Positions 22,440-32,477 of a stretch of 64,000 nucleotides of DNA are shown here, piece after piece (the first letter of the stretch is position 1; the number at the start of each line of letters is the position of its first letter). The stretch is from Cherax quadricarinatus (Eukaryota > Arthropoda > Malacostraca > Decapoda > Parastacidae): assembly GCF_038502225.1 (NCBI RefSeq), contig NC_091369.1, positions 10,074,105 to 10,138,104 of the forward strand, read 5' to 3'. Under the pieces are notes generated by a model. That model was not told the origin of the DNA. It saw nothing but the letters and a program-made list of their open reading frames with translations, and did not search any database. Both the position numbers and the translations under genes were made by a program.

Positions 22440-22572
22440 ATGAAAGTAAAGCATCCAAGGAAGCTATATAAGGGGTCTGGCCAGCACCTCACTATCAGAT
22501 CCCACAACGGTTAAACACCTGACGTGCGCCGACCCAACTTGGATAGGTCCTTTGCACAACTCACCCCACAAA

Positions 22573-23220
22573 CTATTCTACCCAAGAAAATTTAAAAATT
22601 AATTTGTCCAGTGTATTATTAAATTCTTCCCAAATTCTATTAATTATAAATGGATCTAATTTATATAAACCAAAGGAAATATTCATATTATTGTCAAAAC
22701 TGCTTTTTATGAAACAAGATTCAATTATATTCCTGTCGACCATGGACTTGCTTGATACTACTTTCTCAACTTTTTGAAAATCAATTGGATGGTTAAAATC
22801 TCTTACATGAATAAATAGAGCATTGGAATCTTGTCCAGTTCTAATGCTATATTTATGTTGTTTTAATCTTAGTTCGAGATTTTTACCAGTTTGACCGTAA
22901 TAAACTTTATCGCAAATTTTACAAGGAATCTTATAGACACATCCATCAGCATTTTGGGGGGAATTCTTTATCAAAAGTTTTTTTATTGTATCAAGATTTT
23001 TGAATACAACTTTAATATTAAAAGTCTTAAGAAGAGAAGGCATATCAACCAAGTTTTCATGGTAAGGGAGAACCAACATATTTTTAGTTGAATAAGGCTG
23101 GTTGTCCCTTTTTGGATTGTAAAAAGTATTTCTAGCAACTTTAAAAGATTTATCAATTATATTTCTTGGGTATTTTAAATCATTACCTATTTCATAAATT
23201 TTGTGGGGTGAGTTGTGCAA
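22573..23220 (-). CDS. GIY-YIG endonuclease domain of a Penelope-like element (RT-less)
   Basis: 215 codons, open to the stop just inside the left arm. Residues 1-90 are the linker typical of these elements (LPYHENLVDMPSLLKTFNIK, then VVFKNLDTIKKLLIKNSP). The nuclease follows: GCVYKIPC at about 93-100, Cys103, VYYGQTGKNLELRLKQH at about 106-122 with the catalytic Arg118 and His122, and NIIESCFIK at about 164-172 with Glu167 as probable metal ligand. In the family this nuclease nicks target DNA for retrotransposition. The first codon in the open frame is TTG inside the right arm, so the true protein began further upstream in a complete element. Not a host gene. Confidence 0.75.
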   Translation of the reverse strand: MHNSPHKIYEIGNDLKYPRNIIDKSFKVARNTFYNPKRDNQPYSTKNMLVLPYHENLVDMPSLLKTFNIKVVFKNLDTIKKLLIKNSPQNADGCVYKIPCKICDKVYYGQTGKNLELRLKQHKYSIRTGQDSNALFIHVRDFNHPIDFQKVEKVVSSKSMVDRNIIESCFIKSSFDNNMNISFGLYKLDPFIINRIWEEFNNTLDKLIFKFSWVE

Positions 23221-23332
23221 AGGACCTATCCAAGTTGGGTCGGCGCGCGTCAGGTGTTTAACCGTTGTGGGATCTGATAGTGAGGTGCTGGCCAGACCCC
23301 TTATATAGCTTCCTTGGATGCTTTACTTTCAT

Positions 23333-23374
23333 AGTTCCTTGATAATGTGAGTAGTCACGAAAGCGCTTGGAATT
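23333..23374 (+). ncRNA. Hammerhead-like motif, right arm
   Basis: Plus strand: agttcc, ttgataat, stem gtga-gtag-tcac, GAAA, gcgctt, ggaatt. The outer stem AGTTCC/GGAATT pairs over six positions (one G-U). Same layout as the left arm, with small differences only in the core. Confidence 0.4.
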
Positions 23375-23422
23375 TCTCTATTCTTTCAGAGTGGTTGTTT
23401 TGCATATACATGTATATATATA

Positions 23423-23622
23423 CAGTGGACCCCCGCTTAACGATCACCTCCAAATGCGACCAATTATGTAAGTGTATTTATGTAAGTGCGTTTGTACGTG
23501 TATGTTTGGGGGTCTGAAATGGACTAATCTACTTCACAATATTCCTTATGGGAACAAATTCGGTCAGTACTGGCACCTGAACATACTACTGGAATGAAAA
23601 AAGTTCGTTAACCGGGGGTCCA

Positions 23623-23625
<3 letters not shown>
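23423..23625 (+). mobile_element. 203-bp Tigger/mariner-type MITE, copy 1
   Basis: Ends CAGTGGACCCCCGCTTAACG and (inverted) CAGTGGACCCCCGGTTAACG with TA on both sides. The interior has caattatgtaagtgtattta and ccttatgggaacaaattcgg. It lies in an AT dinucleotide repeat. Confidence 0.8.

Positions 23626-23662
<37 letters not shown>
23626..23662. repeat. (TA)n microsatellite
   Basis: Pure alternating TA beside the 203-bp MITE. Confidence 0.95.
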
Positions 23663-23663
<1 letters not shown>

Positions 23664-23664
<1 letters not shown>

Positions 23665-23770
23665 CTTTTTTTTAACAGGTCGGTCATCTCCCACTGAGCC
23701 AGGGTGACCAAGACAAGAATAAATGCTTTCACCATCATTCACTCTTATCATTTTCTTGCCAGACACACAC
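23664..23770 (-). mobile_element. LINE 3' tail fragment
   Basis: Poly(T), cggtcatctcccactgagcc and a short UTR stretch on the minus strand. Confidence 0.65.
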
Positions 23771-23934
23771 ACATGCACAGGCACAGAATGTGTGTACTCA
23801 GGGATCAAGTTTTAGCTTCTGACCCCGTCCCTCAATTTGCTGCTTGACAGATTTACTCCCTCTTAGCATCACAAGCCCTAGTGTACCAGCTCTTAAAACT
23901 ATGTATGGAGCTTACCTCCACTACTTCATTGAGA

Positions 23935-24410
23935 ATGGTTGGAGGGAGGGGGAAACAAAGGCCTTGAATTTTAGAGGCCTGAGCATCCAAGCCAGCTTAT
24001 ATGTGCTAGGCAGGAGTGAATGGAGACATGTGGTTTTTAACTGCCATGTTGTTGGTGTGTGAGCAAGGTAACATTTACAGAGACTCAGGGAAACTGGTTA
24101 ACTAGAGTTCTGGAGGTGGGAAGGGCAGTGGTTGCACTCTGAAGGTTGAGTAAAGATGTTGCAGTTTAGTTGTAATCTGAAGTGTGACATCAGCAGGTAG
24201 GGTGACCCAGAAGAAAGGAAGCACATTAACCAACATTCAATCTACCTATCTCACCAGTTGTGTGCTGACATCACAATTCAGATGACTTTCAGATTGAAAC
24301 ATCCCAACCCAACTTTCAGAATGAAGACACTGCCCATCCCATCTCCAGCTAACTAGTTTTTCCTCATAAAAGTTGTTACTCATATTCTAAGAGCATGTCA
24401 AATTGGCAGG
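23935..24410. mobile_element. Two LINE 3' ends in foldback arrangement
   Basis: 23935-24187 is plus-strand (RSEWRHVVF, then UTR gagcaaggtaacattta, ggaggtgggaag). 24188-24410 is minus-strand with the same UTR (ctttcagattgaaac, cccatctccagctaactag). They meet at the UTR centre, forming a loose inverted repeat. Confidence 0.6.
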
Positions 24411-24704
24411 TATAGCCTTTAAGAGTTCCTTGAAGAACATGTCATGGAGGAGGATAGGGATAATCGAAGCTTATTTCATCCCTTGGAGGTGTATTTATGC
24501 ATTTCTGCCTTAAAATATTAACCTCCATCCCTCTACATATTTAGCCACATTTACTAATATTCTTCAAGTAAGCTCCTAAATTATTCTCAGCAGTTTAGAT
24601 TTATATATCAGTGTATCTAGACTAGTATTTTTCCATAGTGCACAGGTGAACTATGTCAGGTATTAAAACCCTAAGAAAGTAAAAAAAAACCTCACAAGAA
24701 TTAC

Positions 24705-24857
24705 CATATAATATCCTGGCAACAACTTCTGGAGGAACTCTGCTTCCTTGTGCTGCACAGTCTTGATGATGAACTCATCATCATTTGTGAGGTAAAAGAT
24801 GCTGCCGCTAGCCCCGGGATTACTAAGTTCTCGGAGAGGTTCCGTACATAACGATAC
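24705..24857 (-). CDS. PIP5K1: PIP5K exon D (glycine-rich loop and ATP-binding Lys)
   Basis: 153 bp, 51 codons, phase 0 at both ends; acceptor ...TATATCAACAG and donor GTAATTCTTG. The peptide runs [20 protein letters not shown], then [20 protein letters not shown], then [16 protein letters not shown] is the nucleotide-binding glycine-rich loop, and the Lys of FIIKTV is the ATP-contacting lysine of the family. Both are intact, so nothing here argues for an inactive enzyme. The downstream intron is 2.5 kb and contains the Penelope unit. Confidence 0.94.
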
Positions 24858-25005
24858 CTGTTGATATAGTTTATTTACATATGAAATTTTTGCAGTTTTT
24901 ATTAGTAATATGAACAGACCTATGCTTCTGTAATTTATTAAACACACTTGCTAAATTTTCATGGAATGTACATACTGCACACTACCTCAGCTTGGAGCTT
25001 GTTAT

Positions 25006-25958
25006 CCCTTTCACTGTCTCACATAGATCTACGTTACTAGTGCCAGAGTCTCTCACATAGATCTAAGTTTTCAGCACATCACTCTGATGAGTTTCAAGAG
25101 CCTTACTTCTCTTGGAGCCTGGTCATGGGTCAGGTTGAGTGGTAAGTTTTGGCCTAGACATGAGAGAACAGATTTATGCACTGAGTGTGCATAGAATAAA
25201 AAAATCCTGCCTCACGCAGTGGATGATAGGCAAAGCAAACCTCTGACCTTGTGTTTGGTTTAAAATAGCAACTTAGAAGTGTTGTTTTGGGTTATTTTTA
25301 TGGTTTTATTGGTGTTGATAGGGATGACAGTATGGAAAACAAATTAGTAAAGTTAGACATAATTTTGGCCAGTTTCAGGACCAAAAGTATCTTGAAATAT
25401 TCAGGGTTCAAAGTAGCAGAAATATATGTTTTTGTCAGTTTTCCTGAGGCAGGGTAAGACCCTCCTATCCCCCTCCAGTCTGTTTCATGAATTTGTAACA
25501 GGTCTGCTTCAATTATTGTCTGAGAAATAAGGTAAAACTTCCATTTCCAATTTTTGTGATGATGGATTTGGATTGGAGGGCAGTGTTATGTAAGAGAGGC
25601 TTTGGGATATGATTAATGAACAGAGGAAAGGTTGCTTTAGTTGCCAAAATGCATACAGTATTCATTTTGCGTAAAACTAGCCAAATTTCCAACCTCCATG
25701 TGCATTACTGGGTAGTTCTGATAGTTGAATGGATGGTTTCTTGTGCCAAAGCAACAGAACAAAAGGCTTGGGTCAAATTGAGCATTGGAATTTGTTTCAG
25801 TAGGACTCAAATTGGGCAAAAATCACTTAAGCATAAACTGCACCCAGACTGCAACAAAAAATTCTCTATCACTTCCAAAGATAAAAATTATTATACTTTT
25901 TTTTTAAATCACAACACTGGCAGTACTTTTACTTTCGGAGGTCGTGACAGCAAAAGGG
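25006..25958 (+). mobile_element. piggyBac-like MITE, 953 bp
   Basis: Left end CCCTTTCACTGTC, right end inverted CCCTTTTGCTGTC. Right flank TTAA (25959-25962); left flank TTAT, presumably a mutated TTAA. Two subterminal TAGATCTA palindromes at about 25023-25055. Interior shares gtggtaagttttggcctagaca with the 50-54 kb copies, same orientation. Confidence 0.75.
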
Positions 25959-25962
25959 TTAA

Positions 25963-26143
25963 GTAAATTCACTGACTACGTACAAGATGTCAACAAAATA
26001 AATTTGGAGGAGGATACAAGGAAGCTTCAAGACGACTTGCATATGTTAATGTTATGGATAAAAAAGTGCCAGACAGATTTTAGTGTAGACAAATGTAAGG
26101 TCCTAATTCTCAGCAGAAGAAAAGCAGCCCCTATACACTCATA
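25963..26143 (+). mobile_element. LINE reverse-transcriptase remnant
   Basis: Peptide LEEDTRKLQDDLHMLMLWIK followed by KCQTDFSVDKCKVLILS matches the helix and FNxDKCKVL strand after the FADD box in CR1/L2/jockey-type RTs. Cut by the Tigger nest at 26144. Confidence 0.45.
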
Positions 26144-26686
26144 TACAGAAAGCCTTCACTTAATGTCTTTTCATTTAATGCAGTTTCATTATAACGAGGA
26201 AAAAAAATTAATTTCTTGGCTGGGACCACTGTCTGTGTGGAGTTTACACATTTGTTTTTGAACTGCATGGTGGTAGAAGGTGCTCCTTACAATTTTTGCT
26301 TTCCAAACATTTATTCTTTGATTTAACCCTGTTGTAATGAGTGCTTAAGGTGCACTGTGCACTCTTGATGTTTATATCAATTTGCCTATTGTAAATAGGC
26401 AAAATTGGTTCATTAAACAGTAGTCCTCCCAAATTCACAGGGGTTACATTCCAAGACCACCCACAAATTTGGAAAAGCTGCAAATTCTGGACACAGTTAA
26501 AAAATGCCTATTTTTATAGTTTAAACTCTAAATATGCCCCCAAAACACTTTAATTTAATTTCAAACTCAACTTCATACATTACCCATAAAAAAAATGTAA
26601 AGATAAACCCATACACAGTACTGCACTGCTATGTCTCCCGCAGTGCTAGAATATACACTACCAATGTTACCCCCATATGTACTGAA

Positions 26687-27929
26687 CAGTGGAACCTCAA
26701 ATTTTGAACTTAATCCGTTCCAGGAGCTAGTTCTAAATTCGAAAAGTATGAAAAGCGAAGCAATATTTCCCATAAGAAACAATGGAAATACAATTAATCC
26801 GTTCCAGAAACCCAAAAATATTCACAAAAAAAAAAAAATACATTTTATAAAGATTATAGTTTTACATACACAACAAATATAGTGTACAATTATGTATTAA
26901 TAAATTTAAATAAACATATAAAATAACATTTTTACTTACCTTTATTGAAGATTGGTGATGGCATCTAGAAGATAGGGAGGAGGAGAGAGGGAGTTGGGGT
27001 TGGTGTTTCGAAGGGGAATCCCCTCCATAAGGACTTTAGGTATCAAAGCCCTCTCTGGGGTTACTTCCCTTCTCTGTCTTTTAATGCCACTAGGACCAGC
27101 TTGAGTCACTGGACCCCTGTCTCACAAAATAACTGTCCACAGTCCTCTGTTTCTGGCACCTCTTTAAGATTTCCCTAAAATGGGACATGGTTCTGTCACT
27201 GAACTTGTTGCAAAGATGGCTTGTTTCAGCTTGCTCAGGGTGGTACTTCTTCACAAACATTTGGACATCATTCCACTTGGTGAAAATCTCCTTAATCTTT
27301 GAATCGGCATGCAACTTCCTTGCCTTTCCACAAATAATCGTCTCTGAAACACTATCACCTGCCATCTCTTTATCCTTGATCCACACCAGTAACAACTTCT
27401 CAACCTGATCGATTGTCTGTGGTCTTTTTTTGGTTAGCATATTAACACCTTTCGCAACATCAGCTTCCCTGATTTGTTCTTTCTTTGCCAGGATAGAGGT
27501 GATGGTCGACTCGTTTATCCCATACATCTTGGCAAGCTCGACAAGTTTCACACCACTCTCATATTTCTGTATTATCTCCTTCTTCACACCTATGGTGTTT
27601 CTCACTTTCTTTACCACAGGGGTACCACTAGTAAGTTTCTTTGGGCCCATGGTAGCTTATTTCAGTCCCACAAGCACTAAACACAATGAATTAATCATAA
27701 AATGTTTGAATGAGACTGCAGGTTAGTGTTCACTCAAGCATCAACAAAACCAGACTGGCTCATGGCGCCTGCGCGGGGACGCAGACAGAGAGGGCTGGCG
27801 GACAGGTTCGGTACCCGGCAGTTCGAAAAAAGGGGCAAGTTCGATAATGGGGACAAAGTTGGTTAAAAAAAAGCAGTCGATTTTCGAAGAGTTCGATAAG
27901 CGATACGTTCAAAATTTGAGGTTCCACTG
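26687..27929 (-). mobile_element. Tigger/pogo element with internal deletion, inner layer
   Basis: Ends CAGTGGAACCTCAAATTTTG and (inverted) CAGTGGAACCTCAAATTTTG, identical for 20 bp; TA after the right end, altered to AA at the left. Subterminal ttaatccgttcca and cccataagaaacaatgg are classic for this superfamily. It carries a shortened transposase frame. Confidence 0.82.
27090..27650 (-). pseudogene. Tigger-like transposase, DDE core deleted
   Basis: 186-codon frame starting MGPKKLTSGTPVVKKVRNTI. Residues 18-60 form the CENP-B/psq DNA-binding helix-turn-helix (GVKKEIIQKYESGVKLVELA, KMYGINESTITSILAKKEQI). After about residue 112 it jumps to sequence normally near the C-terminus (SKIKEIFTKWNDVQMFVKKY, then MSHFREILKRCQKQRTVDSY). 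The catalytic DDD domain in between is missing, so it can bind DNA at most. Whether such a truncated binder is expressed is unknown; it lies antisense-neutral in a PIP5K intron on the gene's own strand. Confidence 0.75.
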
Positions 27930-28447
27930 TAATTTATGCAAGCCCATTTTCTTTGGTATACTACTATAATTCATGCAACCCTGTTGTCTTTGGTATACGT
28001 ATGGAAAATTTTGCTGAATTTACATTAATATTTATGTTACAAAATCATTAAATTATATTTTTCTTAATATTTAGCATTAAAAGTATAAAAAATTATATAT
28101 TGCCACAAAAAAAAAAAAAAAACTGTGAATTTGTGGGGATTTCCGTGAACAATTATTAGTTCGGTTCTAAGGAAAAATCCGTGAATTACTGAAGCTGCGA
28201 ATTTGCTATTTCGAATTCGCAGGGGTCCACTGTACATCATTTCACTTAAAGTCGCAGTTTCCAAGAACCCATCAATGACATTAAGTGAGAACTTACTGTA
28301 GCTCTTTAACTAGAAGCAGAACATTACACTATCTCCTGACTAAAAAATATTTTGGACAGATACACAAATTAGAGAGATTGGGCACGAATAGGACTTGCCT
28401 TACATGGTTCGGTAAGACTACTGCAGTGCACCTCTGTTCTCAGGTTT

Positions 28448-28700
28448 TTAGAAAATTTAATGGGTAAATGGAGTGGTAAATTAAATTTAATGTAGATAAA
28501 GCCATGTAACTGAAATGAGAGAAAGTAAAAACAGGCCCAATCAATATTATAGACTGTGATAAAATGCTTAAAACTCTGGACAAAGAAAAACAGCTGATGA
28601 TGATTATAAGTGACAGGTTATCAACAGGCAGCAAAATACTGCAGTGAGGGAGAGAAACTTCAAGATAGCATTCAAGAATATGGATACCAAACACTAAAAG
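28448..28700 (+). mobile_element. LINE RT/connection remnant
   Basis: Degraded peptide resembling KWSGKLNLM, LKTLDKEKQLMMIISDRLST and ERNFKIAFKNMDTK, parallel to the FNxDKCKVM...EKDLGVxIS region of CR1/L2-type LINEs. Several stops. Confidence 0.3.
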
Positions 28701-29091
28701 ATTTGTTTACAACATATGCTACATCAAAACTTTTTAATACCTGTAAAACAGTGTTCACACTTAACAAATAATGTATATAAAACACGAGGAATTTAAAGGC
28801 ATGCTACAAAACAGATCCCAGCATTAAAAAGCATGTATGAAATTAAAGAGTGATTCTGCTGAAAGAAAATGCACTGAGTGCTGAAAGGTTACCATGCAAA
28901 AAATTTTTATTGCTATCTTAACAAATAGGCTTTTCTTGTTAAAATGAATTTTGTTCAAAACCCCTGTACATAAAGTCATGAATCTTGTACACAACTCCCA
29001 CAGCCAATACTAAATAAACACACTGTTCTATAAAAATTTCTCTATATCACTAGTAATAACAGTAAATTTGTACATTTGATGTGAATATTAT

Positions 29092-30011
29092 GGAGGTTAT
29101 GAGGATAACAAAAAGATTAGGTGATGAAAGTTTGGATATCAGATTGGAGGGAGAGAGTATGGGGGAGGTGAATGTATTCAGATATTTGGGAGTGGACGTG
29201 TCAGCGGATGGGTCTATGAAAGATGAGGTGAATCATAGAATTGATGAGGGGAAAAGGGTGAGTGGTGCACTTAGGAGTCTGTGGAGACAAAGAACTTTGT
29301 CCTTGGAGGCAAAGAGGGGAATGTATGAGAGTAGTTTTACCAACGCTCTTATATGGGTGTGAAGCATGGGTGATGAATGTTGCAGCGAGGAGAAGGCTGG
29401 AGGCAGTGGAGATGTCATGTCTGAGAGCAATGTGTGGTGTGAATATAATGCAGAGAATTCGTAGTTTGGAAGTTAGGAGGAGGTGCGGGATTACCAAAAC
29501 TGTTGTCCAGAGGGATGAGGAAGGGTTGTTGAGGTGGTTCGGACATGTGGAGAGAATGGAGCGAAACAGAATAACTTCAAGAGTGTATCAGTCTGAAGTG
29601 GAAGGAAGGCGGGGTAGGGGTCGGCCTAGGAAAGGTTGGAGGGAGGGGGTAAAGGAGGTTTTGTGTGCGAGGGGCTTGGGCTTCCAGCAGGCATGCATGA
29701 GCGTGTTTGATAGGAGTGAATGGAGACAAATGGTTTTTAATACTTGACGTGCTGTTGGAGTGTGAGCAAAGTAACATTTATGAAGGGGTTCAGGGAAACC
29801 GGCAGGCCGGACTTGAGTCCTGGAGATGGGAAGTACAGTGCCTGCACTCTGAAGGAGGGGTGTTAATGTTGCAGTTTAAAAACTGTAGTGTAAAGCACCC
29901 TTCTGGCAAGACAGTGATGGAGTGAATGATGGTGAAAGTTTTTCTTTTTCGGGCCACCCTGCCTTGGTGGGAATTGGCCAGTGTGATAATAATAAAAAAT
30001 AATAATAAAAA
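29092..30011 (+). mobile_element. 5'-truncated LINE, sister of copy 1
   Basis: Nearly identical to 1573-2489, including the 3' UTR and the tail gggaattggccagtgtgataat. It retains TGG where copy 1 has TAG (RWFGHVERMERNRITSRVYQ). A two-base loss near 29334 (gagagtagttt) breaks its frame. The flanks attatgga (left, 29087) and attatgga (right, 30014) look like the target duplication. Short (AAT)-rich tail instead of pure A. Confidence 0.85.
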
Positions 30012-30118
30012 ATTATGGACCACCATAATTTAATTATTTATCCATCATTTATACTTTAAATAAATATATGCAAGTATGCTATAATAAAAATCAGGGAAAT
30101 AAAATCTCCTTTTTTTAA

Positions 30119-31170
30119 CCCTTTCACTGGCGCAATTGATTAAATTAAAATTGATGACAGTTTTACGATTTTAAGAAAACAAATCTAAAATGGCAGAGAA
30201 TCTTTTTATGGAGGTAATGACACTAAAATTGCAAAATTTGATGAAAAACTAACAGTATTATTATTCAGGTGCAAAGTTGGTGGTCTGGGTGCAAGTTACA
30301 CATCATCAATTTTGTCCACTTTGAAGCTATTTTAAGCCAACTTCATTGCTAAATTTGACCAAACTCTTAGCTATTTCACTAGTATGCCTTCCGTTCTATT
30401 GATTGAGTGGAAGAGTGCCCCACTCAACTCTCAGGAAGACTCTAAAAACCAACCAGAACTGGTAATTTGACCGATTTTACACATTCAACAAATTCCAATT
30501 TTAAGAGTCCAAAATAAACACTGTAGGCATTCCAGCCACTAAAGCAACCTATCCTCCACTCATTAATCATGTTCCCAGGCCACTCCTATATAATACTTGC
30601 CCTCCATGCTGAATCCATCATCACACAAGATCTAAGTTTTACCCTATTTCTCAGATAAAATATAACCAAGAATGTTTGGCCATGGAATAGGCCATCCCAG
30701 TAATTGAAATATAATATAAACCTATAAAACAGACCATGGAGTGTAGGGGGCCCTACCCTTCCTCTGGAAAAATCACCAAACATTGAATATTTCTGATACT
30801 TTGAGCCTTATTTCAAGCTACTTTTGCTCCTGAAACTGACCCAAATCATCTTTACTTCACTAGTTTTTCTTCTATTCTATCAACTGATACTAAAAAACAG
30901 CCACCAAAACCATAAGAAAACACCTAGAAAACTCCTCAAATTTGCTATTTCAATCCAAACATCACATCAGAGGTTTGTTTTTTCCATCATACACAGCTTG
31001 GGGCACGATTTTTTTACATGGTGCACATTACTGGCACAGACCCACTCTCTCAAGTTTAAGGCAAATCTACCAACCACAGCATATTTGAGGTCGATGTGCT
31101 TAAAAATGTTGATCTATGTAAGTGACACTGGCATCAGTAACATAGATCTACATGAGAGAGAGTGAAGGGA
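30119..31170 (-). mobile_element. piggyBac-like MITE, 1052 bp
   Basis: Left CCCTTTCACTGG, right AGTGAAGGGA (one change from AGTGAAAGGG), TTAA at 30115-30118 and 31171-31174. Right subterminal TAGATCTA palindrome. Interior in the 55-kb orientation (ggcagagaatctttttatgg, tctattgattgagtgg). Confidence 0.78.
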
Positions 31171-31288
31171 TTAATATTATCCACAAAATAAACTTATAGA
31201 ATATTTCCGCCCAATTTGTCACAAACATTAACTGTACTTAGTGTGACTCATTAGTATATACAGTTGCAGTTTAATTCATGTACAGTGG

Positions 31289-31381
31289 ACCCTTGAATTT
31301 CATAATTAATCCATTTCAGACCCTTGAATTTCATAATTAATCCATTTCAGACCCTTGAATTTCATAATTAATCCATTTCAG
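31289..31381 (+). repeat. Threefold 31-bp repeat of a Tigger end
   Basis: The unit from acccttgaatttcataatta to atccatttcag is present three times head to tail directly behind the CAGTGG terminus. Confidence 0.9.
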
Positions 31382-31535
31382 AGTGTGTGCCGAAGGTTGA
31401 AATTTACGAATGGCGAAACCATTTTCCCCATAAGAAATAATGTAAATCCAATTAATCCGTTCCAGACACCCAAAAGTATTAACAAAAAAATATTTTTTTT
31501 ACATTTTAATTTTAAATGAGTTCTTGCTAAATGAC

Positions 31536-32280
31536 CAATATTACCAACACTCTTATATGGGTGTGAATGCAGCAGCGAGGAGGCGGTTGGAGGCAGTGGA
31601 GATGTCCTGTCTAAGGGCAATGTGTGGTGTAAATATTATGCAGAAAATTCGGAGTGTGGAAATTAGGAGAAGGTGTGGAGTTAATAAAAGTATTAGTCAG
31701 AGGGCTGAAGAGGGGTTGTTGAGGTGGTTTGGTCATTTAGAGAGAATGGATCAAAGTAGAATGACATGGAGAGCATTTAAATCTGCAGGAGAAGGAAGGC
31801 GGGGTAGGGGTCGTCCTCGAAAAGGTTGGAAGGAAAGGGTAAGGGAGGTTTTGTGGGCGAGGGGCTTGGACTTCCAGCAGGCGTGCATGAGCGTGTTTGA
31901 TAGGAGTGAATGGAGACGAACGGTATTTGGGACCTGACGATCTGTTGGAGTGTGAGCAGGGTAATATTTAGTGAAGGGATTCAGGAAAACCGATTGTTTT
32001 TATATAGCCGGACTTGAGTCCTGGAAATGGGAAGTGCAATGCCTGCACTCTAAATGAGGGGTTCGGGATATTAGCAGTTTGGAGGGATATGTTGTGTATC
32101 TTTATATGTATATGCTTCTAAACTGTTGTGTTCTGAGCACCTCTGCAAAAACAGTGATTATGTGTGAGTGAGGTGAAAATGTTGAATGATGATGAAAGTA
32201 TTTTCTTTTTGGGGATTTTCTTTCTTTTTGGGTCACCCTCCCTCGGTGGGAGACAGCAGACTTGTTGAAAAAAAAAAAAT
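31536..32280 (+). mobile_element. 5'-truncated LINE with small microhomology deletion
   Basis: Starts at accaacactcttatatgggt. Fourteen bases present in sister copies (gcttgggttgtgaa) are missing between two tgtgaa repeats near 31565. After that the C-terminus is open: ARRRLEAVEMSCLRAMCGVN, RWFGHLERMDQSRMTWRAFK, GRGRPRKGWKERVREVLWAR to the stop at 31937. 3' UTR and tail to 32280. Confidence 0.83.
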
Positions 32281-32462
32281 GTATATAGCATGGAAAGCGG
32301 GGTTGAGCAAATGCTCTTCTGCTAGTGGGGTGGTATTGTATAGGACCTGCCGAGTATGGGCCAACAGGCCTACTGCAGTGTTCCTCCTTTTTTATGTTCA
32401 TGTTTATATTCATGTTCGGTGGGAGACGGCCGACTTGTTGAAAAAAAAAAAAAAAAAAAAAA
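32281..32462 (+). repeat. Dispersed decapod-type repeat joined to a LINE tail
   Basis: Contains GAGTATGGGCCAACAGGCCT and actgcagtgttcct, the complement of the repeat at 33.17 kb, then at 32416 a truncated LINE-type tail (cggtgggagacggccgactt) and poly(A). Confidence 0.55.
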
Positions 32463-32477
32463 GTGTTCTTATTAACC

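Larger units (their letters stand above)
22366..23406 (-). mobile_element. Penelope-like unit: endonuclease ORF inside 207-bp inverted repeats
   Basis: Left arm 22366-22572 and right arm 23200-23406 are near-identical inverted repeats running from tatgcaaaacaacc to ccccacaaa. Between and slightly into them lies one open minus-strand endonuclease frame. The reverse transcriptase that normally precedes it is absent. Arms contain hammerhead-like motifs. This fits a Penelope-like retroelement with inverted terminal repeats that lost or never copied its RT. AT dinucleotide repeats lie on both sides (22278-22332, 23401-23420). Confidence 0.75.
26418..28232. mobile_element. Tigger-type nest, middle layer
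   Basis: Left end CAGTAGTCCTCCCAAATTCA, right end inverted CAGTGGACCCCTGCGAATTC, with TA after the right end. Mirror phrases just inside (ccacaaatttgg...gctgcaaattc and ccgtgaattactgaagctgc) show both ends belong together. Inserted in the 26146-28298 element. Confidence 0.65.
26146..28298. mobile_element. Tigger-type nest, outer layer
   Basis: Ends CAGAAAGCCTTCACTTAATG and (inverted) CAGTAAGTTCTCACTTAATG, flanked by TA (26144-26145, 28299-28300). Contains two further elements of the same superfamily one inside the other. Confidence 0.7.

Noticed and set aside
26573..26815. Small membrane-like frames around Tigger ends
   Set aside because: They translate terminal inverted repeats and subterminal DNA of nested transposons.
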